Source: Gloeocapsa sp. PCC 7428 (lineage in GTDB: Bacteria > Cyanobacteriota > Cyanobacteriia > Cyanobacteriales > Chroococcidiopsidaceae). From it: 64,000 nucleotides of DNA. The DNA is taken from positions 4,092,001-4,156,000 of the forward strand of contig NC_019745.1 in the NCBI RefSeq assembly GCF_000317555.1, written 5' to 3'. The notes beneath the pieces are model-generated. The model did not search any database, had not been told where the DNA came from, and saw only the letters and a list, made by a program, of their open reading frames with translations. The position numbers were made by a program, and so were the translations under genes. This document shows, one piece after another, positions 45,852 through 54,514 of the stretch; the first letter of the stretch is position 1; every line of letters begins with the position of its first letter.

Positions 45852-46715
45852 ATGAATTTGAGAATCAGACGCCGCCGCTTTGGACAAATTGCGATCGCCA
45901 GCGCAGCTGCGACGGCTTTAGGAAGCTTTGCTAAACGAACGCTGGCACAAACAGGACCAATTCTTTACGGTGTAACAGTAGATTCTACCGGCACAAACTT
46001 AATTATTCAAGCGCTGAATTTAGCCACAGGTAATCTCTTACCAACCAACATCCAACGTAAACTTGAAACTAACGAACGCATTAGCGGTTTTACCTCACTT
46101 CCCAACGGTAGATTTGCGATCGCAACAGGTCCTGCCGCATCATTGCCTGGTAGAGGCGTGGGACGACGCAGCCGTTTAATTTCCTCAACTGCACAAAATC
46201 TACCCGAACCTCAGGGGCTAGATGCAAATGCTGCATTTGAAAGTATACTCAACACTACTGACAACAGACTTCTTAGCATTGTTAGTCTCAATCAAGGAAC
46301 ACCGCCATTTCGTTTTGCCAATGTCGATCGTCAATCTGGCAGAGTCACCTATTTATCTGATATCGATTTACGAGCTAATCGGCGATATAGCAATCTAAGC
46401 CAATCGCCTAAAGGTAACATATACGGTACATTGCTTGGTCCTGACGGTGGTCCCACTCTAGTCCAGTTCGACTTTGCCAACCGCTCCATCGTGACTGGTA
46501 AAGCTAAAATTATACCGATCGCGCAGCTGACTTATAATAAACGACCCTTATTCAATGACGTAGCTAGCTTAGCATTATCCCCCTCCAACCAATTATTTGC
46601 ACTGGCTGACCCGACTTACGAAGGTACAAATTCTCTATTTTTAGTCAACATTCAAACTGGAGAAATGACCTTTCTACGAAAATTTGCCGTACAGAAGATT
46701 ACTTTTACTCGCTAA
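45852..46715 (+). CDS. Tat-exported protein of unknown function
   Basis: A 287-residue protein with a twin-arginine leader (RRRRFGQIAIASAAATALGS, split by the cleavage region KRTLAQT). The mature part has repeated motifs of the WD/kelch-like type (SGFTSLPNGRFAIATG, LSQSPKGNIYGTLLG, SLALSPSNQLFALADP), suggesting a beta-propeller of short blades. The function is not recognised. It lies 33 bases after the DMFA-domain gene, so the two are probably co-transcribed and act together outside the membrane. Confidence 0.75.
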   Translation: MNLRIRRRRFGQIAIASAAATALGSFAKRTLAQTGPILYGVTVDSTGTNLIIQALNLATGNLLPTNIQRKLETNERISGFTSLPNGRFAIATGPAASLPGRGVGRRSRLISSTAQNLPEPQGLDANAAFESILNTTDNRLLSIVSLNQGTPPFRFANVDRQSGRVTYLSDIDLRANRRYSNLSQSPKGNIYGTLLGPDGGPTLVQFDFANRSIVTGKAKIIPIAQLTYNKRPLFNDVASLALSPSNQLFALADPTYEGTNSLFLVNIQTGEMTFLRKFAVQKITFTR

Positions 46716-46739
46716 TCAATTCATCGTCAATTTCATAAA

Positions 46740-47531
46740 ATGCAAACACAATTTTCCCAAACCAACATTATTCCCAATACAATTTCCCCAACCGCAGACT
46801 CGCGTTCTGTTAGCATTATTATTCCCTGCTTTAATGAATCGGAAGGAATCGAGTCACTAAGTACAAAACTCTTACCAGTTTGGCAGCAGTTGAATTTAAT
46901 TAGAAAAACTGAACTCATTTTCGTTGACGATGGTAGTACTGATGATACCTTTGCGCAAATTCAACATTTTTTTGGCGAACAAGCACAGATCGTCCGCCAT
47001 CCGAAAAACAAAGGACTCAGCGCTGCAATTCGCACTGGCTTTATCCATTCACGCGGCGACATTATTTGTACAATCGACAGCGATTGCACCTACGATCCAC
47101 AATATCTACTTCCACTCTTAAACTTAATGAATCGTGCAGACGTCGTTACTGCTTCGCCATACCACCCAAAAGGTAGTGTCAAAAATGTTCCACCTTGGCG
47201 GCTATTTTTGAGTAAAGGTCTATCGCAAATTTATCGAATAGTTCTACCGCAAAAACTCTACACCTATACAAGTATGTTTCGCGCTTATCGTCGCGAAGTT
47301 TTAGAAATAATACCTATCACATATCCTGGGTTCCTTGGTCTAGTCGAAATTTTAGTCGAAGCTATGCTGCATGGTTACAAAGTTGCAGAGTATCCTGCTG
47401 AACTTCAAAGTCGAGTTTATGGACAGTCAAAACTACGTGTTGCTAGAGTCATTTTGAGTCACCTACGGTATTTGGCTCAGTTGATCAAACGCAGAGCGGT
47501 CAAACCCAAAAAAGCTTTAGTTTATAAGTAG
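46740..47531 (+). CDS. GT2 polyprenyl-phosphate sugar synthase-like (DPM1/ArnC-like)
   Basis: A 263-residue GT-A enzyme. It has SIIIPCFNESEGIESL, FVDDGSTDDT and the metal-binding DSDCTYDP. The tail YGQSKLRVARVILSHLRYL matches dolichyl- or undecaprenyl-phosphate sugar synthases. The two membrane helices found in ArnC are missing, so it is closer to the soluble DPM1 type. It would make an undecaprenyl-phosphate sugar, which fits the ArnE/F-like pair and the GT-C protein nearby. It starts 24 bases after the Tat-protein gene. Confidence 0.82.
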   Translation: MQTQFSQTNIIPNTISPTADSRSVSIIIPCFNESEGIESLSTKLLPVWQQLNLIRKTELIFVDDGSTDDTFAQIQHFFGEQAQIVRHPKNKGLSAAIRTGFIHSRGDIICTIDSDCTYDPQYLLPLLNLMNRADVVTASPYHPKGSVKNVPPWRLFLSKGLSQIYRIVLPQKLYTYTSMFRAYRREVLEIIPITYPGFLGLVEILVEAMLHGYKVAEYPAELQSRVYGQSKLRVARVILSHLRYLAQLIKRRAVKPKKALVYK

Positions 47532-47566
47532 CTTCCTAATCACTCTTATTCAGAAATCATATACTC

Positions 47567-48622
47567 ATGAAATTAATCACAATTCTAGGTGCTAGACCAC
47601 AATTTATCAAAGCATCGGTCGTTAGTTCTGCCTTCAAAAATGCTGGAATAGAAGAAATTCTTATCCACACCGGACAGCACTTTGACCGCACAATGTCTGA
47701 GGTTTTCTTTCAAGATTTAGATTTACCCCAACCTGAATATCATTTAAATATCCACAGTCTAAATCATGGGGCGATGACAGGTCGCATGATGGAGAAGATC
47801 GAAGAAATCTTATTACAAATCAAGCCAGATTGGGTGTGCGTTTATGGTGATACCAACTCTACGATCGCCGGCGCTTTAGTTGCGGCGAAGCTACAAATTC
47901 CTATTGTCCATATTGAAGCAGGATTACGTAGCTTTAATCGAGAAATGCCCGAAGAAGTCAATCGCGTTGTTACCGATCATCTTTCGCAACTGCTATTTGC
48001 ACCAACACCTCTAGCCGTACAATGTCTTGAAAAAGAAGGAATCTTTCAAGGAGTGCATCTTGTTGGAGATGTGATGATGGATGCGATCTTAACGTATCTT
48101 GTTAAAGCCCAGCAGACATCGCAAATTCTAGAGAAACTTGATTTAGTTGACCAAAAATTTTATTTAGCAACGATTCATCGACCGAGTAACACCGATAACC
48201 GCGATCGCCTCCGAAATATCTTAGAAAATTTAACGCAACTCAAATATCCTGTTGTATTTCCCATGCATCCGCGTACGTTAGCCAAAGTACAGCAGCAGGC
48301 AATGATACATTATCTGGAAGCGATACAAGTTATTCCACCAGTGAGCTACCTAGATATGTTGATCTTAGAAAAAAACTGTCAAGCTGTGCTTACTGATTCG
48401 GGAGGAATGCAAAAAGAAGCATACATTTTAGAACGTCCTTGCTTTACACTAAGAGACGAAACCGAGTGGCAAGAAACTGTAGAAGTCGGTTGGAATCATC
48501 TAGTTAAGCCCGAAAACCTACATCAGTCTTTAACCAATTTCACCACACCAACTCATGCACCACGACTCTACGGCGAAGGTAACGCAGCAACACGCATTGC
48601 TGACATCTTACTTGCTGCGTAA
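47567..48622 (+). CDS. wbpI: UDP-N-acetylglucosamine 2-epimerase, WbpI-type
   Basis: A 351-residue non-hydrolysing 2-epimerase. It has GARPQFIKASVVS, HTGQHFDRTMSEVFF, and HGAMTGRMMEKIE, which match WbpI (acting on UDP-GlcNAc(3NAc)A) more closely than WecB (GTRPEAIKMAP). GDTNSTIAGA, HIEAGLRSFNREMPEEVNR, and TDSGGMQKEA form the substrate site. With wbpA/B/D/E it would complete UDP-ManNAc(3NAc)A. It lies 10 kb downstream of wbpE. The epimerase fold is certain; the precise substrate is inferred. Confidence 0.85.
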   Translation: MKLITILGARPQFIKASVVSSAFKNAGIEEILIHTGQHFDRTMSEVFFQDLDLPQPEYHLNIHSLNHGAMTGRMMEKIEEILLQIKPDWVCVYGDTNSTIAGALVAAKLQIPIVHIEAGLRSFNREMPEEVNRVVTDHLSQLLFAPTPLAVQCLEKEGIFQGVHLVGDVMMDAILTYLVKAQQTSQILEKLDLVDQKFYLATIHRPSNTDNRDRLRNILENLTQLKYPVVFPMHPRTLAKVQQQAMIHYLEAIQVIPPVSYLDMLILEKNCQAVLTDSGGMQKEAYILERPCFTLRDETEWQETVEVGWNHLVKPENLHQSLTNFTTPTHAPRLYGEGNAATRIADILLAA

Positions 48623-49287
48623 CGAATCAGCCGTTCGTATTTCTATAAGCAGGTCTAATCACGGCATTGTGATTTGTGCAAAATTTTCACAATTACGTAA
48701 TTGCATCCTTAAAATTCGTCTCAATTTAGCATCAGCGTTGAAAAAGAGTTTACAGTAACGTGACTCAACGCATCTACGTTAAAATATTTGTAGCAAAAAC
48801 TCTAAATTTGGTAATACGGTAAAATTACTGAATCTACTTTACTCCTCCGTATTTATTCTGTTATTTTAAGTGAAAACACGCTTGAATGCATGACACAGCA
48901 AAGTTACATTGCTGTCGTCACTTATTTTTGTCTGAAAATGCCAAAAACATTGAAATCTCTCCTTTTTTGGGTTGAATAGCAAGAAAGTATTTAGCACGCG
49001 CTTGCAGTTAGGACTTTAGCCTAAGAAACGCTAATAGCTGACCGCTAATTTCTTATTGTTGCTAATAACCAACCCTGAAATTACCTTTATTTTCATGCAC
49101 TTATAAGTAGCTTGTAGGTGTATTCAACCCAGCGAAAACGGTGCTGTTTATCTGATTCCTCTTGATGTTGACTTCAAGAGCCGATACTGTCTGCATATTT
49201 TTTGCAAGCTAGTGCGCTAGTAAAACAATATCTCCAAAAATGTACTGATTTCAACCCACAACATAACTGTTAAATAAAACAACTTGT
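48623..49287. other. 665-bp intergenic region
   Basis: One hairpin at 48891-48920 is the only clear structure. It probably contains the promoter of the SLH-protein gene. No further gene was found. Confidence 0.45.
48891..48929 (+). terminator. Possible terminator hairpin
   Basis: TGAC-ACAGCAA pairs with TTGCTGT-C-GTCA, with a single bulged base, and is followed by CTTATTTTT. It is 270 bases after the wbpI stop, so a link with that gene is uncertain. Confidence 0.4.
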
Positions 49288-50892
49288 ATGCTGATTTTGA
49301 AACCTGCAATTTATATTTTAGCAGCGTTAGCTATTAGTAACTTAGGTCAGATAGCGTGTGCTAGCTCTAGTGTTGAGCTTCCAGATTCTCATATCAGAGT
49401 CAGCAATCTTAACTCGCAAGACAATGCGACTTCGTTCAAGGTCAACGCTGCGCATCTATTGCAGCAACAAGCAGCGCAAGACAGTTCGACAAAGGCTGAT
49501 AGTTACAATATCGCGCAAGCAACAACGTTTCCAGATATTCAAAACAACTGGGCGCAAAGTTTTATTGAAGCTTTAGCCGCACGGAATGTTATTAGTGGTT
49601 TTCCCGATGGAACTTTTCGCCCTGATGCACCCGTGACGCGCGCGCAGTTTGCCGCGATGATTAGTAAAGCGTTTCCGCTAACACAGCAACGGGAAGGAAT
49701 CACCTTTAACGATGTTCCTTCATTTTACTGGGCAAGTGATGCGATTCAAGCCGCGTACCAATCAGGGTTTTTGGCAGGATATCCGAATAACATCTTTCTT
49801 CCTGAGCAAAACATTCCGCGCGCACAAGTTTTAGTCTCCCTCGCGAGTGGACTGAACTTGACAGCAAGCGATATCGCGATTCTAGATAACTTCCAGGATG
49901 CTGCTGCTATTCCTGATTTTGCGCGCAACGCGATCGCTGCTGCAACCGAAAATCGGATAGTCGTTAACTACCCTAACCTAGCAACGCTCAATCCCAATCA
50001 AGTTGCAACACGTGCGGATGTTGCTGCATTTATTTATCAAGCTTTAGTCCGTAACGGTACATTACCACCTTTAGAACCAACGGATGTAGCAAATCAGTAT
50101 ATTGTGGGTTACGAAACCGTTGCTACAGCACCAGAACCTGCAACACCGCCCGCAGAGCAAGAAGTCGCACAGTTACGCGAACAGTTTCGCATTGAACCAC
50201 CAACAATCGTCGATACGATTAGACCTACAGTACCAGGTGGTGGATCGAGTGTTGGTTCGCCTACTGCGTTTGGTGCTGATTGGGGTGATGCATTTTTAGG
50301 TGCAAGCTTTCAAGCACGGGCGCGGAATACGAGTCGTTCTGATGGTGGAGTTTCCTTTGGTTTTGGTTTAGGTGATGCGGAACGTGCTGTTGGTTTAGAA
50401 GTTGCAGTTTCAGTTGTCGATTTATTGGGTGATACATTTGAAGATGGTGGCGTTAGCTTGAAACTACACCGCGTATTACCAAACAACTTTGGTGTCGCGG
50501 TTGGTGTTGAAAATGCAACGACTTGGGGTTCTACCGATGGTGGTAGTAGTGTTTATGGCGTTGTCAGTAAGATTATTCCCTTGCGCGATGACCCTGCTGA
50601 GCCTTTAAGTAAGCTGACTTTATCATTAGGACTGGGTGGCGGTCGTTTCCGTTCGGAAAGTGATGTGAATGATGGTAACGAGACAGTCAATGTCTTTGGT
50701 AGCGTTGGTTTACAAGCTTTAGAGCGAGTCTCACTCATCGCCGATTGGACCGGTCAAGACTTAAACTTAGGTGCTTCGATTGTTCCTTTTAACTTTCCAT
50801 TAATTATTACTCCGGCGATCGCTGATGTTACAGGAAATGCGGGTGACGGTGCAAGATTTATTCTTGGTGTCGGCTATGCAATTTCTTTTTAA
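49288..50892 (+). CDS. SLH-domain outer-membrane beta-barrel protein
   Basis: A 534-residue protein. A signal peptide spans residues 1 to about 25 (LKPAIYILAALAISNLGQIACA). Two to three S-layer homology repeats follow (FPDIQNNWAQSFIEALAAR, VISGFPDGTFRPDAPVTRAQF, and FNDVPSFYWASDAIQAAYQ). A proline-rich linker leads to a beta-strand-rich domain from about 330 that ends in GYAISF, the C-terminal aromatic expected for outer-membrane barrels. SLH parts would anchor it to the cell-wall polysaccharide. It is smaller than typical OprB-type SLH porins. Its stop codon overlaps a start for the next gene. Confidence 0.85.
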   Translation: MLILKPAIYILAALAISNLGQIACASSSVELPDSHIRVSNLNSQDNATSFKVNAAHLLQQQAAQDSSTKADSYNIAQATTFPDIQNNWAQSFIEALAARNVISGFPDGTFRPDAPVTRAQFAAMISKAFPLTQQREGITFNDVPSFYWASDAIQAAYQSGFLAGYPNNIFLPEQNIPRAQVLVSLASGLNLTASDIAILDNFQDAAAIPDFARNAIAAATENRIVVNYPNLATLNPNQVATRADVAAFIYQALVRNGTLPPLEPTDVANQYIVGYETVATAPEPATPPAEQEVAQLREQFRIEPPTIVDTIRPTVPGGGSSVGSPTAFGADWGDAFLGASFQARARNTSRSDGGVSFGFGLGDAERAVGLEVAVSVVDLLGDTFEDGGVSLKLHRVLPNNFGVAVGVENATTWGSTDGGSSVYGVVSKIIPLRDDPAEPLSKLTLSLGLGGGRFRSESDVNDGNETVNVFGSVGLQALERVSLIADWTGQDLNLGASIVPFNFPLIITPAIADVTGNAGDGARFILGVGYAISF

Positions 50893-50942
50893 TGCAAATT
50901 TCAGGAAGTTTTATAAAACAAGTATTAATGAGATTTGAAACT

Positions 50943-51548
50943 ATGACAAACATTCTAAAACAGCTATCTATTGGTTTAACATTAGGAACTTCCTTACTAG
51001 TTTCCGCAATACCTGTCCAAGCACAAACCGGAAACGCTTCTGATGTGACAGGTGCAGTTATCACAACAAGTGACATTGCAGGTGGTTCGTTTGCTCCTAC
51101 TCCTAATCAACAAAGCAGCACAACAAGCGCATCAGTTTCTAGCGCTGCACTTGGCATCGCGCTTAGCCAAGCTGTCAGTATCATCAGCGCTCAATTAGCA
51201 CAAGGAACATTACCAGTTGCCGTTCCTGGTGTTGCTATTGCAAGTATTCCTGTCACAGTGCAGCAAACTTTGTTAGCAGTACTCACAGGATCGGGAAATC
51301 CGGCTGCAATTGAAAGTGCGATCGCCGCCGCAGTTGACAATCCAGCCCTAGCAGCAGAACTTGTCGCGGCTCTCCAAGGATTAATCGCTAACGGTACTGC
51401 ATCTCCAGCAAACTTGTTAGCAGCAGTACAAGCCTACAACGCTGTTATCGATGCAAGTGGTGCGGCTTTGAGTAATCCATCACCAGAACTCGTTGCTGTG
51501 CAATCGGTGTTAACAGCGCTCGTGAGTGCGACGTCTTCCGCACAGTAA
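50943..51548 (+). CDS. Small secreted alanine-rich protein of unknown function
   Basis: About 201 residues with a Sec signal peptide (LKQLSIGLTLGTSLLVSAIPVQAQ) and a low-complexity Ala/Ser/Val-rich mature part. ALSQAVSIISAQLAQGTLP and similar segments are predicted helical. No enzyme motif is seen. Other in-frame starts lie at 50892 and 50928, but only the chosen ATG places the signal peptide at the end. It is likely co-transcribed with the SLH protein and ends at a clear terminator. Confidence 0.72.
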   Translation: MTNILKQLSIGLTLGTSLLVSAIPVQAQTGNASDVTGAVITTSDIAGGSFAPTPNQQSSTTSASVSSAALGIALSQAVSIISAQLAQGTLPVAVPGVAIASIPVTVQQTLLAVLTGSGNPAAIESAIAAAVDNPALAAELVAALQGLIANGTASPANLLAAVQAYNAVIDASGAALSNPSPELVAVQSVLTALVSATSSAQ

Positions 51549-51577
51549 CACAGCTACGACAGAAACATAGCAATTAC

Positions 51578-51607
51578 AGAGGTACAATACGTGCCTCTAT
51601 TTTTTTA
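51578..51607 (+). terminator. Rho-independent terminator after the secreted-protein gene
   Basis: AGAGGTAC and GTGCCTCT pair (one G-T) around AATAC, followed by ATTTTTTT, 30 bases past the stop codon. It overlaps the end of a minus-strand HicB-like gene. Confidence 0.72.
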
Positions 51608-51743
51608 TTAGTTGTGTTGCTTCTGTTACTCCGGCGATCGCCTGCTCTATAGTTTCTCCCTGATCGACTGTGCCAATTTCGGGACACTCGGCAATGTACA
51701 TATCCTCTTCTTTGTACACAATGACCGTACTACGAGTTTTCAT
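51597..51743 (-). CDS. HicB-like antitoxin fragment
   Basis: A 48-codon protein starting MKTRSTVIVYKEEDMYIAECPEIGT and continuing VDQGETIEQAIAGVTEATQLIKK, split here for reading. It matches the partial RNase-H-like HicB fold. Full-length solo HicB proteins in cyanobacteria are longer, with a tail after the EATEL region. Here the frame ends at ATQLIKK in the T-rich terminator, so it is probably truncated. No HicA toxin is adjacent. A longer frame to 51854 exists, but the extra sequence does not look like HicB. Confidence 0.6.
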   Translation of the reverse strand: MKTRSTVIVYKEEDMYIAECPEIGTVDQGETIEQAIAGVTEATQLIKK

Positions 51744-52160
51744 ATTTTCACAAGCTTTTGAGGTAAACGTAACATTGATGGTAACGCGATCGCACATATC
51801 TAAACACGTTACAGACACGTTGAAGATTCGTGAGATTAGGGTAGGCGATCGCAAATTAGTATATGTGTAGCTACTTAAAACAATTATTAAAGATTAAGGG
51901 TTTGTACTCATAAGAAGTTTTTGATGAAAGTACCGTAATTCTACTGAGGTAACATCTGTAGAAAGTAAAGTTCAGCAAAACTTTCAGTAGAAACTCTCTA
52001 TTTGACTTTATAAAACTCAAGTTAAATTCTTCTTGTAGTTTATCAAGGTAAGACTGATTTAGCACGCAGTATTCAAAAAACTACTGCACCAATATGGCAC
52101 ATATTTTTAGCTAACTTCTCTTGAAGAAAGTTTGCGGTATATAGCTAAAAGAGGTTTTCT
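51744..52160. other. Intergenic region before the second polysaccharide operon
   Basis: It is AT-rich and should carry the promoter of the operon starting at 52161. No credible gene or repeat was found. A 64-codon minus-strand frame is considered chance. Confidence 0.4.
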
Positions 52161-53489
52161 GTGTTCGATAGACTTACTACTGTAACTCAAAAAATTAGTC
52201 CTGGAATGCGTAAAGCAATCCACAATGTAGGTTGGCTAACTGCTGAGCGTATCCTCAGTATGGCACTAACTCTAGCTGTAGGAATACAAGTAGTACGTTA
52301 CTTAGGACCAGAAAATTTTGGCAAGTTAAGTTATGGTATAAGTCTTGCGGGTTTATTTGGCGCGGTCTCTAAGTTAGGTTTAGATTCAATTGTAGTACGT
52401 AATATTGTACGTGACGAAAGTTCAACAGCAGAAACATTGGGAACAGCTTTTTTATTAAAGCTCATTGCTAGCTTCGCAACTATTATATTAGTTGGTTGCA
52501 CTACATGGACTTTAAATGCTGAGCCTCAAGTACATTGGATAGCAATTATTGTTGCATTTGGGCTAATTCTTCAAGCTTTTGAAGTTATCGATTTCTGGTT
52601 TCAGTCTAGAGTTCACTCAAAAGCAATTGTTGGAGTTAGAAGTACTGTACTTCTCCTAAGTTCAGGAATAAAACTTCTATTGATTACGCTCGAATTTCCA
52701 TTGATAGCATTTGCTTGGTTAATGCTCGTTGATGTTCTACTGAATGCATTAGGAATGATTTGGGTTTACTTTAGACATCGACAGTCACTTTTAACCTGGA
52801 GAATTAGCTGGTCTAAAGCTAAAAATTTACTCAACGATTCCTCTCCTTTAATTCTATCCGCAGTAATGGTCACTATCTACATGAAAATTGACCAGGTAAT
52901 GCTTGGAAATATGGCAACAAACGAATCTGTCGGTAACTACGCAGCAGCAGTAAGATTCTCTGAAGTGTGGTATTTTTTTCCAATAGCTGTCTATTCTTCT
53001 GTATTTCCAGCTATCATTCGTACTAAACAAAGAGATGAAAAGGAATATTACTTCAGGTTGCAACAGCTATACGACTTAATGGCTGGCATATCATTAGTAG
53101 TTGCAATTTGTGTGACCTTTCTATCAGATACTTTAATTACCAGCTTACTTGGAAAAGAGTATACTTCTGCGGGAGCTATTCTAGCATTACACGTTTGGAC
53201 AGGACCTTTTTTAATTCTAGGAGTAGCTCGTGGTAAATGGCTAATAGTTGAGAATTTAACTCAACTAAATTTCCTAACTAATTTGATAGGAGCTATTAGC
53301 AATATCTTTCTAAACTTAGTTTTAATTCCGGCTTATGATGCAATTGGAGCAGCATTAGCAACAGTTTTATCACAAATCATATTAATGCTTATCTGTCTCA
53401 TCTATCCTGGCTTATTTCTTAATAGCTGGATGTTAATTAAAGCTTTGTTTATACCTCTCCGGATTGGATTATATATTCAAAAAAAATAA
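52161..53489 (+). CDS. Wzx-like oligosaccharide flippase (second copy)
   Basis: A 442-residue membrane protein with about twelve to fourteen hydrophobic helices and the MOP-type amino end: NVGWLTAERILSMALTLAVG, then YLGPENFGKLSYGISLAGLF. The start is a GTG at 52161 preceded by AAGAGG. It belongs to the polysaccharide-transport flippases and would serve the Wzy-like polymerase at 55903. It is the first gene of a plus-strand operon. The sequence is clearly distinct from the flippase at 25114. Confidence 0.87.
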   Translation: MFDRLTTVTQKISPGMRKAIHNVGWLTAERILSMALTLAVGIQVVRYLGPENFGKLSYGISLAGLFGAVSKLGLDSIVVRNIVRDESSTAETLGTAFLLKLIASFATIILVGCTTWTLNAEPQVHWIAIIVAFGLILQAFEVIDFWFQSRVHSKAIVGVRSTVLLLSSGIKLLLITLEFPLIAFAWLMLVDVLLNALGMIWVYFRHRQSLLTWRISWSKAKNLLNDSSPLILSAVMVTIYMKIDQVMLGNMATNESVGNYAAAVRFSEVWYFFPIAVYSSVFPAIIRTKQRDEKEYYFRLQQLYDLMAGISLVVAICVTFLSDTLITSLLGKEYTSAGAILALHVWTGPFLILGVARGKWLIVENLTQLNFLTNLIGAISNIFLNLVLIPAYDAIGAALATVLSQIILMLICLIYPGLFLNSWMLIKALFIPLRIGLYIQKK

Positions 53490-53502
53490 ATTTGAAGCAA
53501 AT

Positions 53503-54507
53503 ATGTCAATAATTACCTTGTTTGATACTTCTGTGTGTAGCTCTAACTTAGGCGATAAAATTATTATAGATGCCATAAAAAAACAGTTGGATTCTATTTT
53601 TAGCGATTCGTTGTTTATTCATGTTCAAACACATGACAGGCTATCAAAATCTTCATATAGCTTTTTAAAAAAAAGTAGATTTGCTTTTGTAGGAGGTACA
53701 AACCTTTTATCTTCTAATATGAATCGCTATAATCAGTGGAAAATAGACTTAAGAGATTCGTTATTTATCAAAAATGCAATTTTGTTAGGTGTCGGCTGGT
53801 GGCAATATCAGCAAAAACCAAATTTGTATACCAGTGTTTTACTCAAAAGTGTGTTGAGTAAAAAGTACACTCATTCTGTGAGAGATAGTTATACAGAACA
53901 GCAATTAAGAAAAATTGGAATTACAAATGTAATTAATACATCGTGTCCTACCCTATGGAATTTGACATCAGACCACTGTCGTGATATTCCACGGGGAAAA
54001 GCTGATTCTGTATTAGTTACTTTTACGGAGTACAATCAAAATATAGATTATGATTCTCAACTTATAAATTTGCTACAACAGAATTACCAAAATATTTATT
54101 TTTGGACACAGCAGCCAAAGGATTATGAATATGCTAAACAGTTTTGTAATAACAATGTGCAATATATAGCACCAAAATTAAAAGCTCTTGATACAGTTTT
54201 AGAAAGAAACAAAAATATTGACTACATAGGCACGAGATTGCACGCAGGTATCAGAGCATTACAACATAAAAAAAGAACATTGATTTTATCAGTAGATAAC
54301 CGCGCCACTGAAATCTCTAAAGATACAAACCTACCTGTTATAGACAGAGGAAATCTACAAGCGATTCATGAGTGGATTCACTCTGAATACGAAACAAAAA
54401 TTATTGTTCCAGAGAAGAATATAGCAGAATGGAAAGCTCAATTTGGTGTAAGTGAGGATGTTTCTAGTATTTATGTAAGTAACCAACCAAGCACGCTAAA
54501 GACATAA
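53503..54507 (+). CDS. Polysaccharide pyruvyl transferase family protein
   Basis: About 334 residues with the family pattern: TLFDTSVCSSNLGDKIIIDAI at the amino end, FAFVGGTNLLSS, LLGVGWWQYQ, and late TRLHAGIRALQHKKRTLILS. Members transfer pyruvate from phosphoenolpyruvate to a sugar as a ketal. The ATG at 53503 begins just after the end of the flippase gene; an upstream in-frame start overlaps it. It should decorate the repeat unit with an acidic group. Confidence 0.82.
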   Translation: MSIITLFDTSVCSSNLGDKIIIDAIKKQLDSIFSDSLFIHVQTHDRLSKSSYSFLKKSRFAFVGGTNLLSSNMNRYNQWKIDLRDSLFIKNAILLGVGWWQYQQKPNLYTSVLLKSVLSKKYTHSVRDSYTEQQLRKIGITNVINTSCPTLWNLTSDHCRDIPRGKADSVLVTFTEYNQNIDYDSQLINLLQQNYQNIYFWTQQPKDYEYAKQFCNNNVQYIAPKLKALDTVLERNKNIDYIGTRLHAGIRALQHKKRTLILSVDNRATEISKDTNLPVIDRGNLQAIHEWIHSEYETKIIVPEKNIAEWKAQFGVSEDVSSIYVSNQPSTLKT

Positions 54508-54514
54508 GTAAGCA

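Noticed and set aside
47567-48622. Plain WecB (UDP-GlcNAc 2-epimerase) instead of WbpI
   Set aside because: GARPQFIKAS and HGAMTGRM are closer to the WbpI group, and the other four pathway genes are present; WecB remains possible but less likely.
48670-48700. CRP-like TGTGA/TCACA site after wbpI
   Set aside because: The half-sites are about 14 bases apart instead of six.
51871-52065. 64-codon minus-strand frame before the second operon
   Set aside because: No known motif, AT-driven composition, and it would overlap the likely promoter of the operon.
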